Shown in pieces: positions 13,085 to 21,915 of a stretch of 64,000 nucleotides of DNA; the stretch's first letter is position 1; every line of letters starts with the position of its first letter. This DNA comes from Kribbella sindirgiensis (GTDB lineage: Bacteria; Actinomycetota; Actinomycetes; Propionibacteriales; Kribbellaceae). Where the stretch lies: the NCBI RefSeq assembly GCF_004331435.1, contig NZ_SJKA01000016.1, positions 62,001-126,000 of the forward strand, read 5' to 3'. Below the pieces are notes generated by a model. The model was not told where the DNA came from. It saw nothing but the letters and a program-made list of their open reading frames with translations, and searched no databases. The position numbers and the translations under genes were made by a program.

Positions 13085-15031
13085 TCAGCCACGCACGAGG
13101 TGGTCTGCGATCCGGAGGGCTCCGGCGAGGACGGTGAGGACGGGGTTGACGCCGCCGTTGGTGACGTGGACGGAGGCGTCGGTGATCCAGACGTTGTCGT
13201 GACCCCAGACCTGGCCGTGGGGGTTGGTGACCGATCGGGCCGGGTCGTCGCCCATCCGGCACGTCCCGGCCTGGTGCTGGCCGGTGCTGGCGGAGCCGAC
13301 GGTGCCGATCTGGCCGACGGACGTGCGGATCGCGCCTGCTTCCTCGAGCCAGGCCTTGGCCTTGGCGCTCATGAAGTGGTGGGCCCGGAGGTCCTCAGGA
13401 TGGATCGACCCGCTCGTCACCACCACCGGATTGCCGAACCGGTCGACGACGGACGGATCGACGCGGACGCGTGAGTCCGCCGACGTGACCTCCTGGATCG
13501 GGCCGACCACCCGGAGCATCCGCCGCACCTCGCGCCGCATCGCCCGCACGCTCTCCGCACCGGCCGCCGGAATCAGCCCGGCCCCGGTCAGGTAGTCGTA
13601 CACCGACGCGGGCGTCGGCACGAACTCGTTCGCGAGCATGCCGCCGCCGACGATCCCGGCGTTCCCGTGCCGGAAGTCGCAGGTCGCGATCGAGACGCCG
13701 GGCCCGACGAGATCGACCACCTCGTCCTCGAACAGCCCGACCGCACCGGCGTAGACATGCGCCTGCAGATGCCGCCCGACCTGATCCCGGTTGTTGCCGA
13801 TCCCGTGCGGCTCGCCGTCGTGCGCACTGTTCAGCAGCAGCCGTGGCGTCTCCGAAGCACCTGCCGCGACCACGACCTCGTCACAGGAAACGGTCCGGCG
13901 CCAGATCCCGCCGTACCCGTCGCTCGCGACCAGCGCGACGCCGACGACCCGGCCGGTCGGATCGGTGACGAGTCGCTCGGCTGTCGTCTCGGTGACCAGC
14001 GTGCAGTTCCCGGTCGCGAGCGCGGCGGGCAGTGCGGTGTTGTGCGTACCGCCCTTCGCCTCCACCGGGCACGCGAACCCCACGCACAGGCCGCACCGCA
14101 CGCACCCGGAGCGCCCTTGGTAGTCGACCGAGTTGATCAGCAGCGGTACGTCGAGAGTTCCCCAACCGAGCCGCTCGGCGGCTCCCGCCAACAGGTCGGC
14201 CGGCCCTGTCCGCGGCAGCGGCGGCATCGGCAGCGGGATCGACCGTGGCCCGTGCCACGGGTCCAATCCACCGCCACTCACCCCGAATCGTTGCTCCGCC
14301 AGCGAGTAGTAGGGCTCCAGTTCGTCGTACGAGATCGGCCAGTCAGCGAGCGCGCTTCCCTCCGGTACGCCGTACGTCGTGGCCATCCGGAAGTCCTGCG
14401 GTACGAACCGCCACGCCTGCGCGCCGTACACCCGCGTGCCGCCGCCGACCGTGAACGCGTTGTTCCCCCAACCACCGTCCGGGGGCAGCACCTCGCTCCG
14501 CACACCGTCCACCACCGACACCCGCGGCCGCCCCGCCGGGTCCGGATCCGTCACCGCCGGCAGACCCGCCACCGATCGCGGGTTGCGCAGGTGATCGCGC
14601 GCCAACGACTCCGTCGACGGGTAGCTGCCCAGCTCGACGACCAGCACCGACCGCCCCGACTCCGCCAGCACCTGAGCCGCCGCACCCCCACCAGCACCCG
14701 AGCCGACGACCAATACGTCGTACTGCTCTCCCAGCTCGTCCCGAGGCGTCACCCGCAACTCGGTGTGCACCGGCGCAATCTCCGCACTCCGCCACCCGAC
14801 CGACTCCCAGCTCGCCGGCTCCGCGTAGTACCCCTGCGCGATCAACCGCACCAACCAGGCCCGGTCCGCATCTCCCGAGCCCGCCAGCGCACGCTCGATC
14901 CGTCTGGCCCAGTCCGGCCGATCCTCGGTCAGCACCCGCTCGACAAACGGCGTCGCCGCCCATCCCTCCCCCGGCAGCACGTACTCCGCCAACCGCTCCA
15001 GCTCACTCCGCTGCTCCTCAGACAAGCGCAC
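13085..15031 (-). CDS. GMC family flavin oxidoreductase
   Basis: A 648-residue protein. An N-terminal helical region of about 90 residues resembles gluconate-dehydrogenase subunit 3. The FAD-binding Rossmann motif VLVVGSGAGGGAAAQVL then starts the GMC core. A cysteine cluster, CVRCGLCVGFACPVEAKGG, sits mid-protein as in long GMC enzymes. The C-terminal catalytic region has HQAGTCRMG and NGGVNPVLTV, in which His and Asn act on the alcohol. It probably oxidises an alcohol or sugar using a membrane or cytosolic acceptor. The GTG at 15031 is preferred to the TTG at 15037 because AAAGGA lies 7 nt upstream of it. It diverges from the aldo/keto reductase with 66 bp between starts. Confidence 0.9.
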   Translation of the reverse strand: MRLSEEQRSELERLAEYVLPGEGWAATPFVERVLTEDRPDWARRIERALAGSGDADRAWLVRLIAQGYYAEPASWESVGWRSAEIAPVHTELRVTPRDELGEQYDVLVVGSGAGGGAAAQVLAESGRSVLVVELGSYPSTESLARDHLRNPRSVAGLPAVTDPDPAGRPRVSVVDGVRSEVLPPDGGWGNNAFTVGGGTRVYGAQAWRFVPQDFRMATTYGVPEGSALADWPISYDELEPYYSLAEQRFGVSGGGLDPWHGPRSIPLPMPPLPRTGPADLLAGAAERLGWGTLDVPLLINSVDYQGRSGCVRCGLCVGFACPVEAKGGTHNTALPAALATGNCTLVTETTAERLVTDPTGRVVGVALVASDGYGGIWRRTVSCDEVVVAAGASETPRLLLNSAHDGEPHGIGNNRDQVGRHLQAHVYAGAVGLFEDEVVDLVGPGVSIATCDFRHGNAGIVGGGMLANEFVPTPASVYDYLTGAGLIPAAGAESVRAMRREVRRMLRVVGPIQEVTSADSRVRVDPSVVDRFGNPVVVTSGSIHPEDLRAHHFMSAKAKAWLEEAGAIRTSVGQIGTVGSASTGQHQAGTCRMGDDPARSVTNPHGQVWGHDNVWITDASVHVTNGGVNPVLTVLAGALRIADHLVRG

Positions 15032-15097
15032 GCCCAAATCCTTTCACGCCCATACTTTGTACTTGCCGGTCCATTTTTCCCGAGCAACGCTGTCGGC

Positions 15098-16195
15098 ATG
15101 GCACTTGACGACTACTACCTGCTCGGGCGATCGGGGCTGCGCGTCAGCCGGCTCGCCCTGGGCACCATGAACTTCGGGCAGTCCGGTTTCCACGCGCCGT
15201 ACGGCAAGACCGAGGACGAGGCCCGGGCGATCTTCCGGACCTATGTCGAGGCCGGCGGCAACTTCATCGACACCGCCGACTTCTACACCGCGGGTGAGAG
15301 TGAACGGATCCTCGGCCGGCTGATCGCCGAGGCCGGTCTCCGGGAGCGGATGGTGCTCACCACGAAGGCGACCAACAGCGTCGACTCCGGCGACCCGAAC
15401 GCGGGCGGCAACAGCCGCAAGCACCTGATCCGCGCGCTGGACGAGTCCCTGCGCCGCCTCGGCACGGACTACGTCGACCTGTTCCTGCTCCACACCTGGG
15501 ACCGCATCACCCCCGTCGACGAGGTACTGCGAACCCTCGACGACCTCGCCCGCGCAGGCAAGATCAGGTACGCCGGACTGTCCGACGTCCCCGCCTGGTA
15601 CGCCGCTCGCGCGCAGACTCTCGCCGACGCGCACTCGCTGACCCCGATGGTCAGCCTGCAACTGCCGTACTCGCTGATCGAGCGGACGATCGAGACCGAG
15701 CACGTACCGGTCGCGCAGCAACTCGGCCTGGGCGTCACCGCCTGGAGCCCGCTCGGCGGCGGGTTCCTGACCGGGAAGTACCAGCGCGACGATGCCCGGG
15801 AGCTGGCCGGCGAAGGCCGTCTGACCGGTGACGGCGCCACCGGTCGGACTTGGACCGACCGGGACTGGGACCTGCTGACGACCGTTCGCGACGTGGCCGA
15901 AAAGCTCGGCGTGACGATGGCGCAGGTAGCGGTCAACTGGGCCGCCACGCAACCCGGCGTCGCGTCCGCGATCGTCGGCGCGAGCCGCCCGGAGCAGTTG
16001 GAGTCGAGCATCGCGGCGCTCGGTTTCGAGATCCCGGACGAGTTGCGGGCCACGCTCGACCAGGCAAGCGCCGTACCGCCGTCGTCGGTGTACCGGATGT
16101 TCACGCCGGAGTACCAGGGCTGGTTGGTCAACCCGGGGGCGAAGGTGGCGGACAAGCCGGTCGGGTACCAACCGTCGGTGCTCAACTGGCGCTGA
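15098..16195 (+). CDS. Aldo/keto reductase
   Basis: A 365-residue NADPH-dependent TIM-barrel oxidoreductase. It shows SRLALGTMNFG at strand one, the catalytic Asp and Tyr in FIDTADFYTAGESE, the catalytic Lys in VLTTKAT, and the His in LFLLHTWDR. NADPH-binding residues lie near AIVGASRPEQLESS. The length and AQVAVNWAATQPGV pattern place it with the AKR11/YajO-like group acting on small aldehydes or sugars. The ATG at 15098 begins the conserved sequence; upstream in-frame codons are antisense to the GMC gene. The 3' end overlaps the convergent TetR gene by 14 bp. Confidence 0.92.
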   Translation: MALDDYYLLGRSGLRVSRLALGTMNFGQSGFHAPYGKTEDEARAIFRTYVEAGGNFIDTADFYTAGESERILGRLIAEAGLRERMVLTTKATNSVDSGDPNAGGNSRKHLIRALDESLRRLGTDYVDLFLLHTWDRITPVDEVLRTLDDLARAGKIRYAGLSDVPAWYAARAQTLADAHSLTPMVSLQLPYSLIERTIETEHVPVAQQLGLGVTAWSPLGGGFLTGKYQRDDARELAGEGRLTGDGATGRTWTDRDWDLLTTVRDVAEKLGVTMAQVAVNWAATQPGVASAIVGASRPEQLESSIAALGFEIPDELRATLDQASAVPPSSVYRMFTPEYQGWLVNPGAKVADKPVGYQPSVLNWR

Positions 16196-16766
16196 GGTAG
16201 TCCAGACACAGGTCGAGCGCGTACTCCAGATGCGTCGACGTTCCCGACGACATCAGGATCGCGACGCCGCCCTGGATCGCGGCGATGAGGGCGGCCGAGG
16301 CGCGGGCGGGATCCACAGCGGCACGGATCTCGCCCGCGGCCTTCATCTCCTCGATGCCGAGCTCGAGCCGGTGCTGCCACTGCGCGAGCAGCTGTGCGGT
16401 CACAGCCTGCGCGGCGGGAGTGTGCCGGCCGATCTCGGTGATCAGTACGCCGAGCGGGCAGTGCACGCCCTGCCGCCGGTACTTCTCGACGACCGCGTCC
16501 CGCCAGTCGTGCCACGCCTCCCAGCTGGTCAGCTGCCCGAGGTGCGGCTCCTGATCCTCGAGCACCTGCTCGGCCTCGCGCTCGGCGACCGCGAGCAGCA
16601 ACTGCTCCTTGCCGTCGGGGAAGTAGTGGAAGAGCTGACTCTTGCCCGTCCGGCTGCGCCGGCCGATGTCGTCCAGCTTCACCGAACTGATTCCGCGCTC
16701 GCGGATCTCGGCCGCGGCCGCCGCCACGATCCGCTCCCGCGTCGCCGCACCCTTCGCTGTCAGCAC
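16182..16766 (-). CDS. TetR/AcrR family repressor
   Basis: A 194-residue regulator. The N-terminal HTH (about residues 8-55) includes RERIVAAAAAEIRERG, VKLDDIGRRSRTGKSQLFHYF and PDGKEQLL. The C-terminal ligand domain carries CPLGVLITEIG, typical of the TetR_C group found beside reductases and DoxX genes. The GTG start is 7 nt after TACATT (16774-16779), so it may have its own leaderless promoter. It also lies 22 bp downstream of DoxX on the same strand. The likely targets are DoxX and the convergent aldo/keto reductase. Confidence 0.9.
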   Translation of the reverse strand: MLTAKGAATRERIVAAAAAEIRERGISSVKLDDIGRRSRTGKSQLFHYFPDGKEQLLLAVAEREAEQVLEDQEPHLGQLTSWEAWHDWRDAVVEKYRRQGVHCPLGVLITEIGRHTPAAQAVTAQLLAQWQHRLELGIEEMKAAGEIRAAVDPARASAALIAAIQGGVAILMSSGTSTHLEYALDLCLDYLSAS

Positions 16767-16788
16767 GCCCTCAAATGTACCCGCAGGT

Positions 16789-17163
16789 TCACTTGACGGG
16801 TCTGCGGAACCAGGCCACTGCTCCGGCGACCGCCAGGTAGGTCAGCGGGATCGCTGGGGATGCGCCGAACAGGAAGATGTTGGTGGCACTGGCCCCGATC
16901 ATCAGGGCAACCAGGCCGAGGGCGGCGGGGCGGCAGAGGCGCGGGACCAGGAGGCCGACGGCGCCGGCGAGTTCCAGGACGCCGACGGCGTACCGCAACC
17001 ACTGGCCGACGCCGATCGCGGCGAACATGTCGACCATCACCGGGTCGCCGGTGAGCTTCGGCAGCGCGGCCATCACGAACAGCGCCGCCAGCAGCGCCTG
17101 CACCACCCAGAGCACCACCGTGCCCGCCCGGACCGTCCTGCGCGTCGAGACCGACGTACTCAT
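16789..17163 (-). CDS. DoxX family membrane protein
   Basis: A 124-residue protein with four predicted transmembrane helices (VVLWVVQALLAALFVMAAL, then WLRYAVGVLELAGAVGLL, PAALGLVALMIGASATNIF and the C-terminal helix). The first helix leads into the conserved LPKLTG segment. DoxX-like proteins are linked to thiol or redox stress responses, but the role is generally unclear. The start is supported by AAGGAGG six nucleotides upstream. It precedes the TetR gene by 22 bp and probably forms an operon with it. Confidence 0.88.
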   Translation of the reverse strand: MSTSVSTRRTVRAGTVVLWVVQALLAALFVMAALPKLTGDPVMVDMFAAIGVGQWLRYAVGVLELAGAVGLLVPRLCRPAALGLVALMIGASATNIFLFGASPAIPLTYLAVAGAVAWFRRPVK

Positions 17164-17245
17164 GACTTCCTCCTTCGTCGTTTGCTGGTACGACGAAGGT
17201 CCCGCGAACCGCCCGCAGCAGGCATCCGTGGCGGCTACTGATCCG

Positions 17246-17773
17246 CTACGGAGTCAGGTAGGTGGCGATCGTCCGGGCGCAGTCGACGGATTCCGCGCGC
17301 GAGCTGTCCACCTCGACGTCGTACGTGACGCCCTCGTGGACGACGTACGCCTGCTGCTCGGCCATGCCGCGGGCGCGATCGCCGCGCGCGAGTTCGCGAC
17401 CCGCTGCGACCTTCGGATCGCAGTGGACGCCGACGAAGAGAGTCTCGAGGTCCCCGGCCGCGTCCAGCCAGCGCTGCTGCGAACCGGCGCCGCCGAGGAA
17501 CACGTCGTCGACGATCACCCGCCCGCCGGCCCGGCACATCGCCACGATCCCGGCGGTCCAGGCCGCGTCCAGCTCCCGGAACGCGGGCCCGACCGACACC
17601 TCGCCGCCGGGCCCGATCTCGATCCCGCCGTCCATCACGGCGGGCAGCGCGTCCACGAAGTCGTCCACACTGAACCCGAGCCAGGGTTCCGGCAGCACCG
17701 CCTGCAGACACCGCACGATCCCGGTCTTCCCGGAACTGGACCCACCGTTGATGATGATCAGTCGAGCCTTCAC
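17246..17773 (-). CDS. Chloramphenicol phosphotransferase-like kinase
   Basis: A 175-residue P-loop protein. The Walker A motif is NGGSSSGKT (residues 9-17), and Asp37 in [11 protein letters not shown] corresponds to the catalytic aspartate of the Streptomyces venezuelae chloramphenicol 3-O-phosphotransferase. The [10 protein letters not shown] strand and a basic lid region ([17 protein letters not shown]) complete the family pattern. The substrate may be chloramphenicol or another hydroxylated compound. The GTG start overlaps the stop of the MFS transporter (GTGA), so the two are co-translated, which supports a role in resistance. Confidence 0.88.
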   Translation of the reverse strand: MKARLIIINGGSSSGKTGIVRCLQAVLPEPWLGFSVDDFVDALPAVMDGGIEIGPGGEVSVGPAFRELDAAWTAGIVAMCRAGGRVIVDDVFLGGAGSQQRWLDAAGDLETLFVGVHCDPKVAAGRELARGDRARGMAEQQAYVVHEGVTYDVEVDSSRAESVDCARTIATYLTP

Positions 17774-19017
17774 GCCCGCAAGGCTAGGGCCTCGCCTGCC
17801 GGGTCCTCGACAGATTTCCGCCGGGCCAGCCCGAGGAACGGCACGGCCAGCACCTGGATCCCCGCCGCCACCAAGTACGCCGGTCCGTACCCCCAGACGT
17901 CAGCGGATCGACCGAGCGCCGGCTGGATCACGACTCCACCGGCCGAGCCCAGCAGGCTGTCGCACGACAGTACCGTCGCCCGCTGCGCCGACGGGATGTG
18001 ACTGTTCAGGTACGCCTGCCGCACCGGCGACATCGCCGCGAACAGCGTGCCCCACACCATCAGCAGCACCAGCGCCACCCCGAACGACGTCACCACACCC
18101 ATCACCGCGATCACCGTCCCGGACGCGACGATCGCTCCGATCAGGATCCCGATCCGGTCGTGGACCAGCCGGGAGACGTACGACGCGGACGCGCCGCCGG
18201 CGATCTGCGCACCCGCGACGATCCCGGCCGACAAGCCGGCGATCGCGTACGAGCCGGTGTGGCCGTACAGCTGCAGCAGATACGGCTGCGCGGCGTAGAA
18301 ACCGTAGACGCTGACCCCGGCCGTGAACGGCCCGGCCAGCATCACCCAGCGGACCCGCCGGTTCAGCAGCCCGTGCCGGAGCGACGCCCGGACGATCCCG
18401 GCCATCTCGCCCCGCACCGACGTCCGCGGTGCAGGAGCGAATCCGATGTCGCGCATCGACCGCCACGCGACCAAGAAGGTGGCCGTCAGCAACAACGCGC
18501 GAGCGACGTACGGCGTGCCAAGGTTCGTCAGCTGGGCCAGCACTCCCCCGCCGATCGAGCCGGCCATCATCGCGATCCCGTTCACCACCTGCCCCTTCGC
18601 GAACGCCGCGTCCAGCGAACCGTCGTACCCGGTCGCGTGCAGTCCGTCGACGAGCCAGGCCTCGGTCGCGCCGCTGAAGAACGTGAACCCGAGACCGAGC
18701 AGCATCGACACCACCGCCCAGAGCACGAACGGCGCGTGTGTCCGCCACAGCACCAGGTAGAGCAGCGTGGTCCCGATCAGGGTGGCCGTGCCGAGGAGGT
18801 ACGACGTACGCCGCCCGACCGTGTCCGCGACGACACCGGTCGGCACCTCGAACAGCACCATGCCGGCGGTGAAGAACGCGTTCGCGGCGAAGGTCTTCCC
18901 GATGCTCAGTCCGGCGTCGAGCAGGAACAGCGTGTTGATGCCCCAGATCATCGACGACGCACCCGTCGACACCGCGACCAGGGTGAGATAGGTCCGCAGT
19001 ACTCGCTCGGCTGTCAT
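17770..19017 (-). CDS. MFS transporter
   Basis: A 415-residue major facilitator protein with twelve predicted transmembrane segments. The motif-A-like loop is [13 protein letters not shown] between TM2 and TM3, and the second half has [11 protein letters not shown] in the equivalent place. It is likely an exporter of a drug or small metabolite. It is the first gene of a two-gene leftward unit with the chloramphenicol-phosphotransferase-like kinase. The divergent start is 76 bp from kup. ATG chosen because the frame opens there with [14 protein letters not shown] and TM1 follows. Confidence 0.9.
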   Translation of the reverse strand: MTAERVLRTYLTLVAVSTGASSMIWGINTLFLLDAGLSIGKTFAANAFFTAGMVLFEVPTGVVADTVGRRTSYLLGTATLIGTTLLYLVLWRTHAPFVLWAVVSMLLGLGFTFFSGATEAWLVDGLHATGYDGSLDAAFAKGQVVNGIAMMAGSIGGGVLAQLTNLGTPYVARALLLTATFLVAWRSMRDIGFAPAPRTSVRGEMAGIVRASLRHGLLNRRVRWVMLAGPFTAGVSVYGFYAAQPYLLQLYGHTGSYAIAGLSAGIVAGAQIAGGASASYVSRLVHDRIGILIGAIVASGTVIAVMGVVTSFGVALVLLMVWGTLFAAMSPVRQAYLNSHIPSAQRATVLSCDSLLGSAGGVVIQPALGRSADVWGYGPAYLVAAGIQVLAVPFLGLARRKSVEDPAGEALALRA

Positions 19018-19093
19018 ACCCGGTACGTCGGAGCCGCCGTGGACGGCTCGACATGCACAGCGCTAGCTCCCTGGACGGGTATCGTGCCAGGAC

Positions 19094-21067
19094 GTGACGG
19101 AACAGAAGGCGGAGACGGTCGGGCCGCAAGGCGACCGGCCCACCGCCCACAGCACGGCCCACGACACGGCGCTCCACACCGCGAAGCTCGCAGTGGTGGT
19201 CGGCGCGCTCGGGGTCGTTTTCGGTGACATCGGCACCAGCCCGATCTACACCCTGCAGACGGTCTTCAACCCCGAGGACCCGCACCCGGTGCCGCTCAGC
19301 GACCACAACGTGTACGGCGTGGTGTCGCTGATCTTCTGGTCGGTGATGATCATCGTCACTGTCACGTACATCCTGCTCACGATGCGCGCGGACAACAACG
19401 GCGAGGGCGGCGTGGTCGCGCTGATCACGCTGCTCCGCAAGTGGCGCCGTACGCATCCGAGCCGGAAGGCCGCCGCGCTGCTGGCGACGGTCGGCCTGTT
19501 CGGCGCGTCGCTGTTCTTCGGCGACGGCATGATCACGCCGGCGATCTCGGTGCTGTCCGCGGTCGAGGGACTCAAAACCGTGGAGCCGTCCCTGGGCGAG
19601 TACGTGGTCCCGATCACCGCGGTGATCATCGTCGGGCTGTTCATGGTCCAGCGCCGCGGGACCGAGTCCATCGGCCGGGCGTTCGGGCCGGTGATGATCC
19701 TGTGGTTCGCCGTGATCGGCGCGGCCGGGATCGGCGGCATCCTCGAGCACACCGCGATCCTCAAGGCGCTCTCCCCGACGTACGCGATCAGCTTCCTGGC
19801 CGGGCATTTCCACATCGCGTTCTTCGCGCTGGCGGCGGTCGTGCTGTCGATCACCGGCGCCGAGGCGCTGTACGCCGACATGGGGCACTTCGGCCGGAAG
19901 GCGATCAGCCGCGGCTGGCTGTTCCTGGTGCTGCCGGCTCTCACGCTCAGTTACCTGGGCCAGGGCGCGCTGATCCTGAAGAACCACGAGAACATCAGCA
20001 GCCCGTTCTTCCTGCTGGTGCCGGGCTGGGGCCGGTTGCCGCTGGTACTGCTCGCGACCGCGGCGACCGTGATCGCGTCCCAGGCCGTGATCACCGGGGC
20101 CTATTCGGTGATGGCCCAGGCCGCCCGGCTGGGGTACCTGCCCAGGCTCCGGGTGACGCACACCTCGGCGACGACGATCGGCCAGATCTACGTGCCGTTC
20201 GTGAACTGGCTGCTGTTCGTGTCGGTCCTGACGCTGATCTTCGCGTTCCGCAGTTCGGCCGCGCTGGCGTACGCGTACGGCATGACCGTGACCGGGACGA
20301 TCACCATCACCACACTGCTGTTCTTCTACGTCGCGCACTACCGCTGGAACGTGCCGCGGTGGCTGATCCTGGCCGGCGCCGTACCGCTGCTGCTGATCGA
20401 CGGGCTGTTCATCGCGGCCAACCTGACGAAGCTGCTGCACGGCGCGTGGCTGCCGCTGCTGATTGCGCTCACCTCGTTCACGGTGATGACGACCTGGCAG
20501 CGCGGCCGGGAGGTCGTCACCCGGGAGCGGGAGCGCGCCGAGGGTTCGCTGCAGGAGTTCATCGACGAGCTGAGGTCCGGCAAGCTGCCGGTCCGTACGG
20601 TCCCCGGTACGGCGATCTTCCTCAACCGCGGCGGCTCCAGCGCACCGCTCGCGCTCCGGGCGAACGTCGAGCACAACCAGGTCCGGCACGAGCACGTCGT
20701 GATCGTCGCGATCGAGACCGAGCCGGTCCCGCGGGTGCCGGACGACCAGCGGGTCACCGTGAACGACCTCGGGTACGGCGACGACGGGATCACGCACGTC
20801 ACGATCAGGTTCGGGTACATGGAGTCGCCCAACGTCCCCACTGCCCTCGCACGGCTCGAACCGGACGAGTCGGAAGGCCCGCTCGACCTCGAAAAGGCGT
20901 CGTACTTCCTGTCGAAGATCGAGCTCCGGCGGGGCAAGGAGCCGACGATGGCGGGGTGGCGCAAGCAGTTGTTCCTCGCCACGTCGCACATCACCGCGGA
21001 CGCGGCCGAGCACTTCGGGCTGCCGCAGGACCGGACCGTGATCATCGGCTCGCACATCGAGCTCTGA
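19094..21067 (+). CDS. kup: Kup-type potassium uptake transporter
   Basis: A 657-residue K+/H+ symporter. TM1 carries the hallmark LGVVFGDIGTSPIYTLQT. About twelve transmembrane helices follow to residue 440, with FFGDGMITPAISVLSA in TM3-4, and then a soluble C-terminal domain of about 200 residues. The N-terminal 30 residues are hydrophilic and histidine-rich. The start is GTG; TATCGT (19080-19085) lies 8 nt upstream and a weak CCAGGA is also present, so either leaderless or short-leader initiation is possible. The stop overlaps the start of the AraC-type gene by one base. Confidence 0.95.
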   Translation: MTEQKAETVGPQGDRPTAHSTAHDTALHTAKLAVVVGALGVVFGDIGTSPIYTLQTVFNPEDPHPVPLSDHNVYGVVSLIFWSVMIIVTVTYILLTMRADNNGEGGVVALITLLRKWRRTHPSRKAAALLATVGLFGASLFFGDGMITPAISVLSAVEGLKTVEPSLGEYVVPITAVIIVGLFMVQRRGTESIGRAFGPVMILWFAVIGAAGIGGILEHTAILKALSPTYAISFLAGHFHIAFFALAAVVLSITGAEALYADMGHFGRKAISRGWLFLVLPALTLSYLGQGALILKNHENISSPFFLLVPGWGRLPLVLLATAATVIASQAVITGAYSVMAQAARLGYLPRLRVTHTSATTIGQIYVPFVNWLLFVSVLTLIFAFRSSAALAYAYGMTVTGTITITTLLFFYVAHYRWNVPRWLILAGAVPLLLIDGLFIAANLTKLLHGAWLPLLIALTSFTVMTTWQRGREVVTRERERAEGSLQEFIDELRSGKLPVRTVPGTAIFLNRGGSSAPLALRANVEHNQVRHEHVVIVAIETEPVPRVPDDQRVTVNDLGYGDDGITHVTIRFGYMESPNVPTALARLEPDESEGPLDLEKASYFLSKIELRRGKEPTMAGWRKQLFLATSHITADAAEHFGLPQDRTVIIGSHIEL

Positions 21068-21915
21068 TGGACCAGACGTACGACGAGAGCGCGCCGGTGC
21101 CCGCACTGGCCGGTCTCGTCCGTACGGTCTGGATCCAGCGCACCGGATCGCAGCCCTACCCGCAACGGGATCTGCCGACGGGCGGGGTCGAACTGCACTG
21201 CCCGATCGGCGGCGTACCGCGGCTGATCGGGCCGCTGACCCGGGCGCAGCTGCAGGTGATCCCGCCGCGGACGACGATCGTCGGCGTGCGGTTCATGCCC
21301 GGCGCGGGGACCCCGATGCTCGGCGTACCGGCGGACGAGCTGGTCGATTGCGCCGTGGAGCTCTGGGGTCCGGCGGCGGACGCGCTCGGGTCCGCGGTGG
21401 CTGAGGCGGCTGATCCGCAGGCGGCGTTGCTCGCGGTGCAGAGGTACCTGACCGCGCAGCCGCTACGGCCGGATCCGGTGGTGGCGGAGATGGTGCGGCG
21501 GTTGATGCCGTGGGAGCCGACTGGGATTGCGCCGCTGGCGGACTCGTTGGCATTGTCGGAGAGCCAGCTGCGGCGGCGGTGCCTGGCGGCGACCGGGGTG
21601 GGGCCGAAGACCTTGCAGCGGACACTGCGGTTCCAGGGGTATCTCGCGCTGGCACAGGCCGGATTCGGGAGCGGGTTGTCGGACCTCGCGGCCGAGACCG
21701 GGTACGCCGACCACGCGCACCTGACCCGGGAATGCGTACGGCTGACCGGCTTGACACCGCGCGAGTTGCTCGGCGACAAGGCGGACCGCTGCGACTGCGG
21801 TCACGACCATTCGGCGTCGTACCGGCCGTTCCTCGCCGAGTGGTACGCCCGTTTCGTTCAAGCGCGACCCGATCGCCGCGTCCTAACGTCGGCCCATGGA
21901 CCTGCTCGGGCCTGA
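21067..21915 (+). CDS. AraC family transcriptional regulator
   Basis: A 282-residue regulator with an N-terminal DUF6597-like sensing domain (LPTGGVELHCPIGG, VGVRFMPGAGTPMLGVPADEL) and a C-terminal AraC double HTH at about 165-250 (LADSLALSESQLRRR, then LSDLAAETGYADHAHLTRECVRLTGLTPREL). The tail contains DRCDCGHDHSASYRP, a Cys/His-rich element that could bind a metal. It is translationally linked to kup (TGATG) and its end overlaps the next gene by 20 bp. Target genes are unknown. Confidence 0.9.
   Translation: MDQTYDESAPVPALAGLVRTVWIQRTGSQPYPQRDLPTGGVELHCPIGGVPRLIGPLTRAQLQVIPPRTTIVGVRFMPGAGTPMLGVPADELVDCAVELWGPAADALGSAVAEAADPQAALLAVQRYLTAQPLRPDPVVAEMVRRLMPWEPTGIAPLADSLALSESQLRRRCLAATGVGPKTLQRTLRFQGYLALAQAGFGSGLSDLAAETGYADHAHLTRECVRLTGLTPRELLGDKADRCDCGHDHSASYRPFLAEWYARFVQARPDRRVLTSAHGPARA
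21884..21889 (+). promoter_or_regulatory. Internal -10 box before FAD oxidoreductase gene
   Basis: TAACGT lies within the end of the AraC gene, 6 nt before the ATG at 21896. No ribosome binding site is seen, so a leaderless internal transcript is plausible. Confidence 0.45.

Noticed and set aside
12129-13202. A 357-codon plus-strand frame across the VOC gene
   Set aside because: It is another frame of the VOC gene and crosses the 30-bp hairpin; no motif.
13667-15097. In-frame upstream extension of the aldo/keto reductase
   Set aside because: It is antisense to the GMC oxidoreductase; family homology starts at the ATG at 15098.
17900-21106. Open frame of about 1070 codons on the minus strand opposite kup and the MFS gene
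   Set aside because: Shadow frame composition (Arg, Asp, His, Gln-rich) and opposite to two clear transporters.
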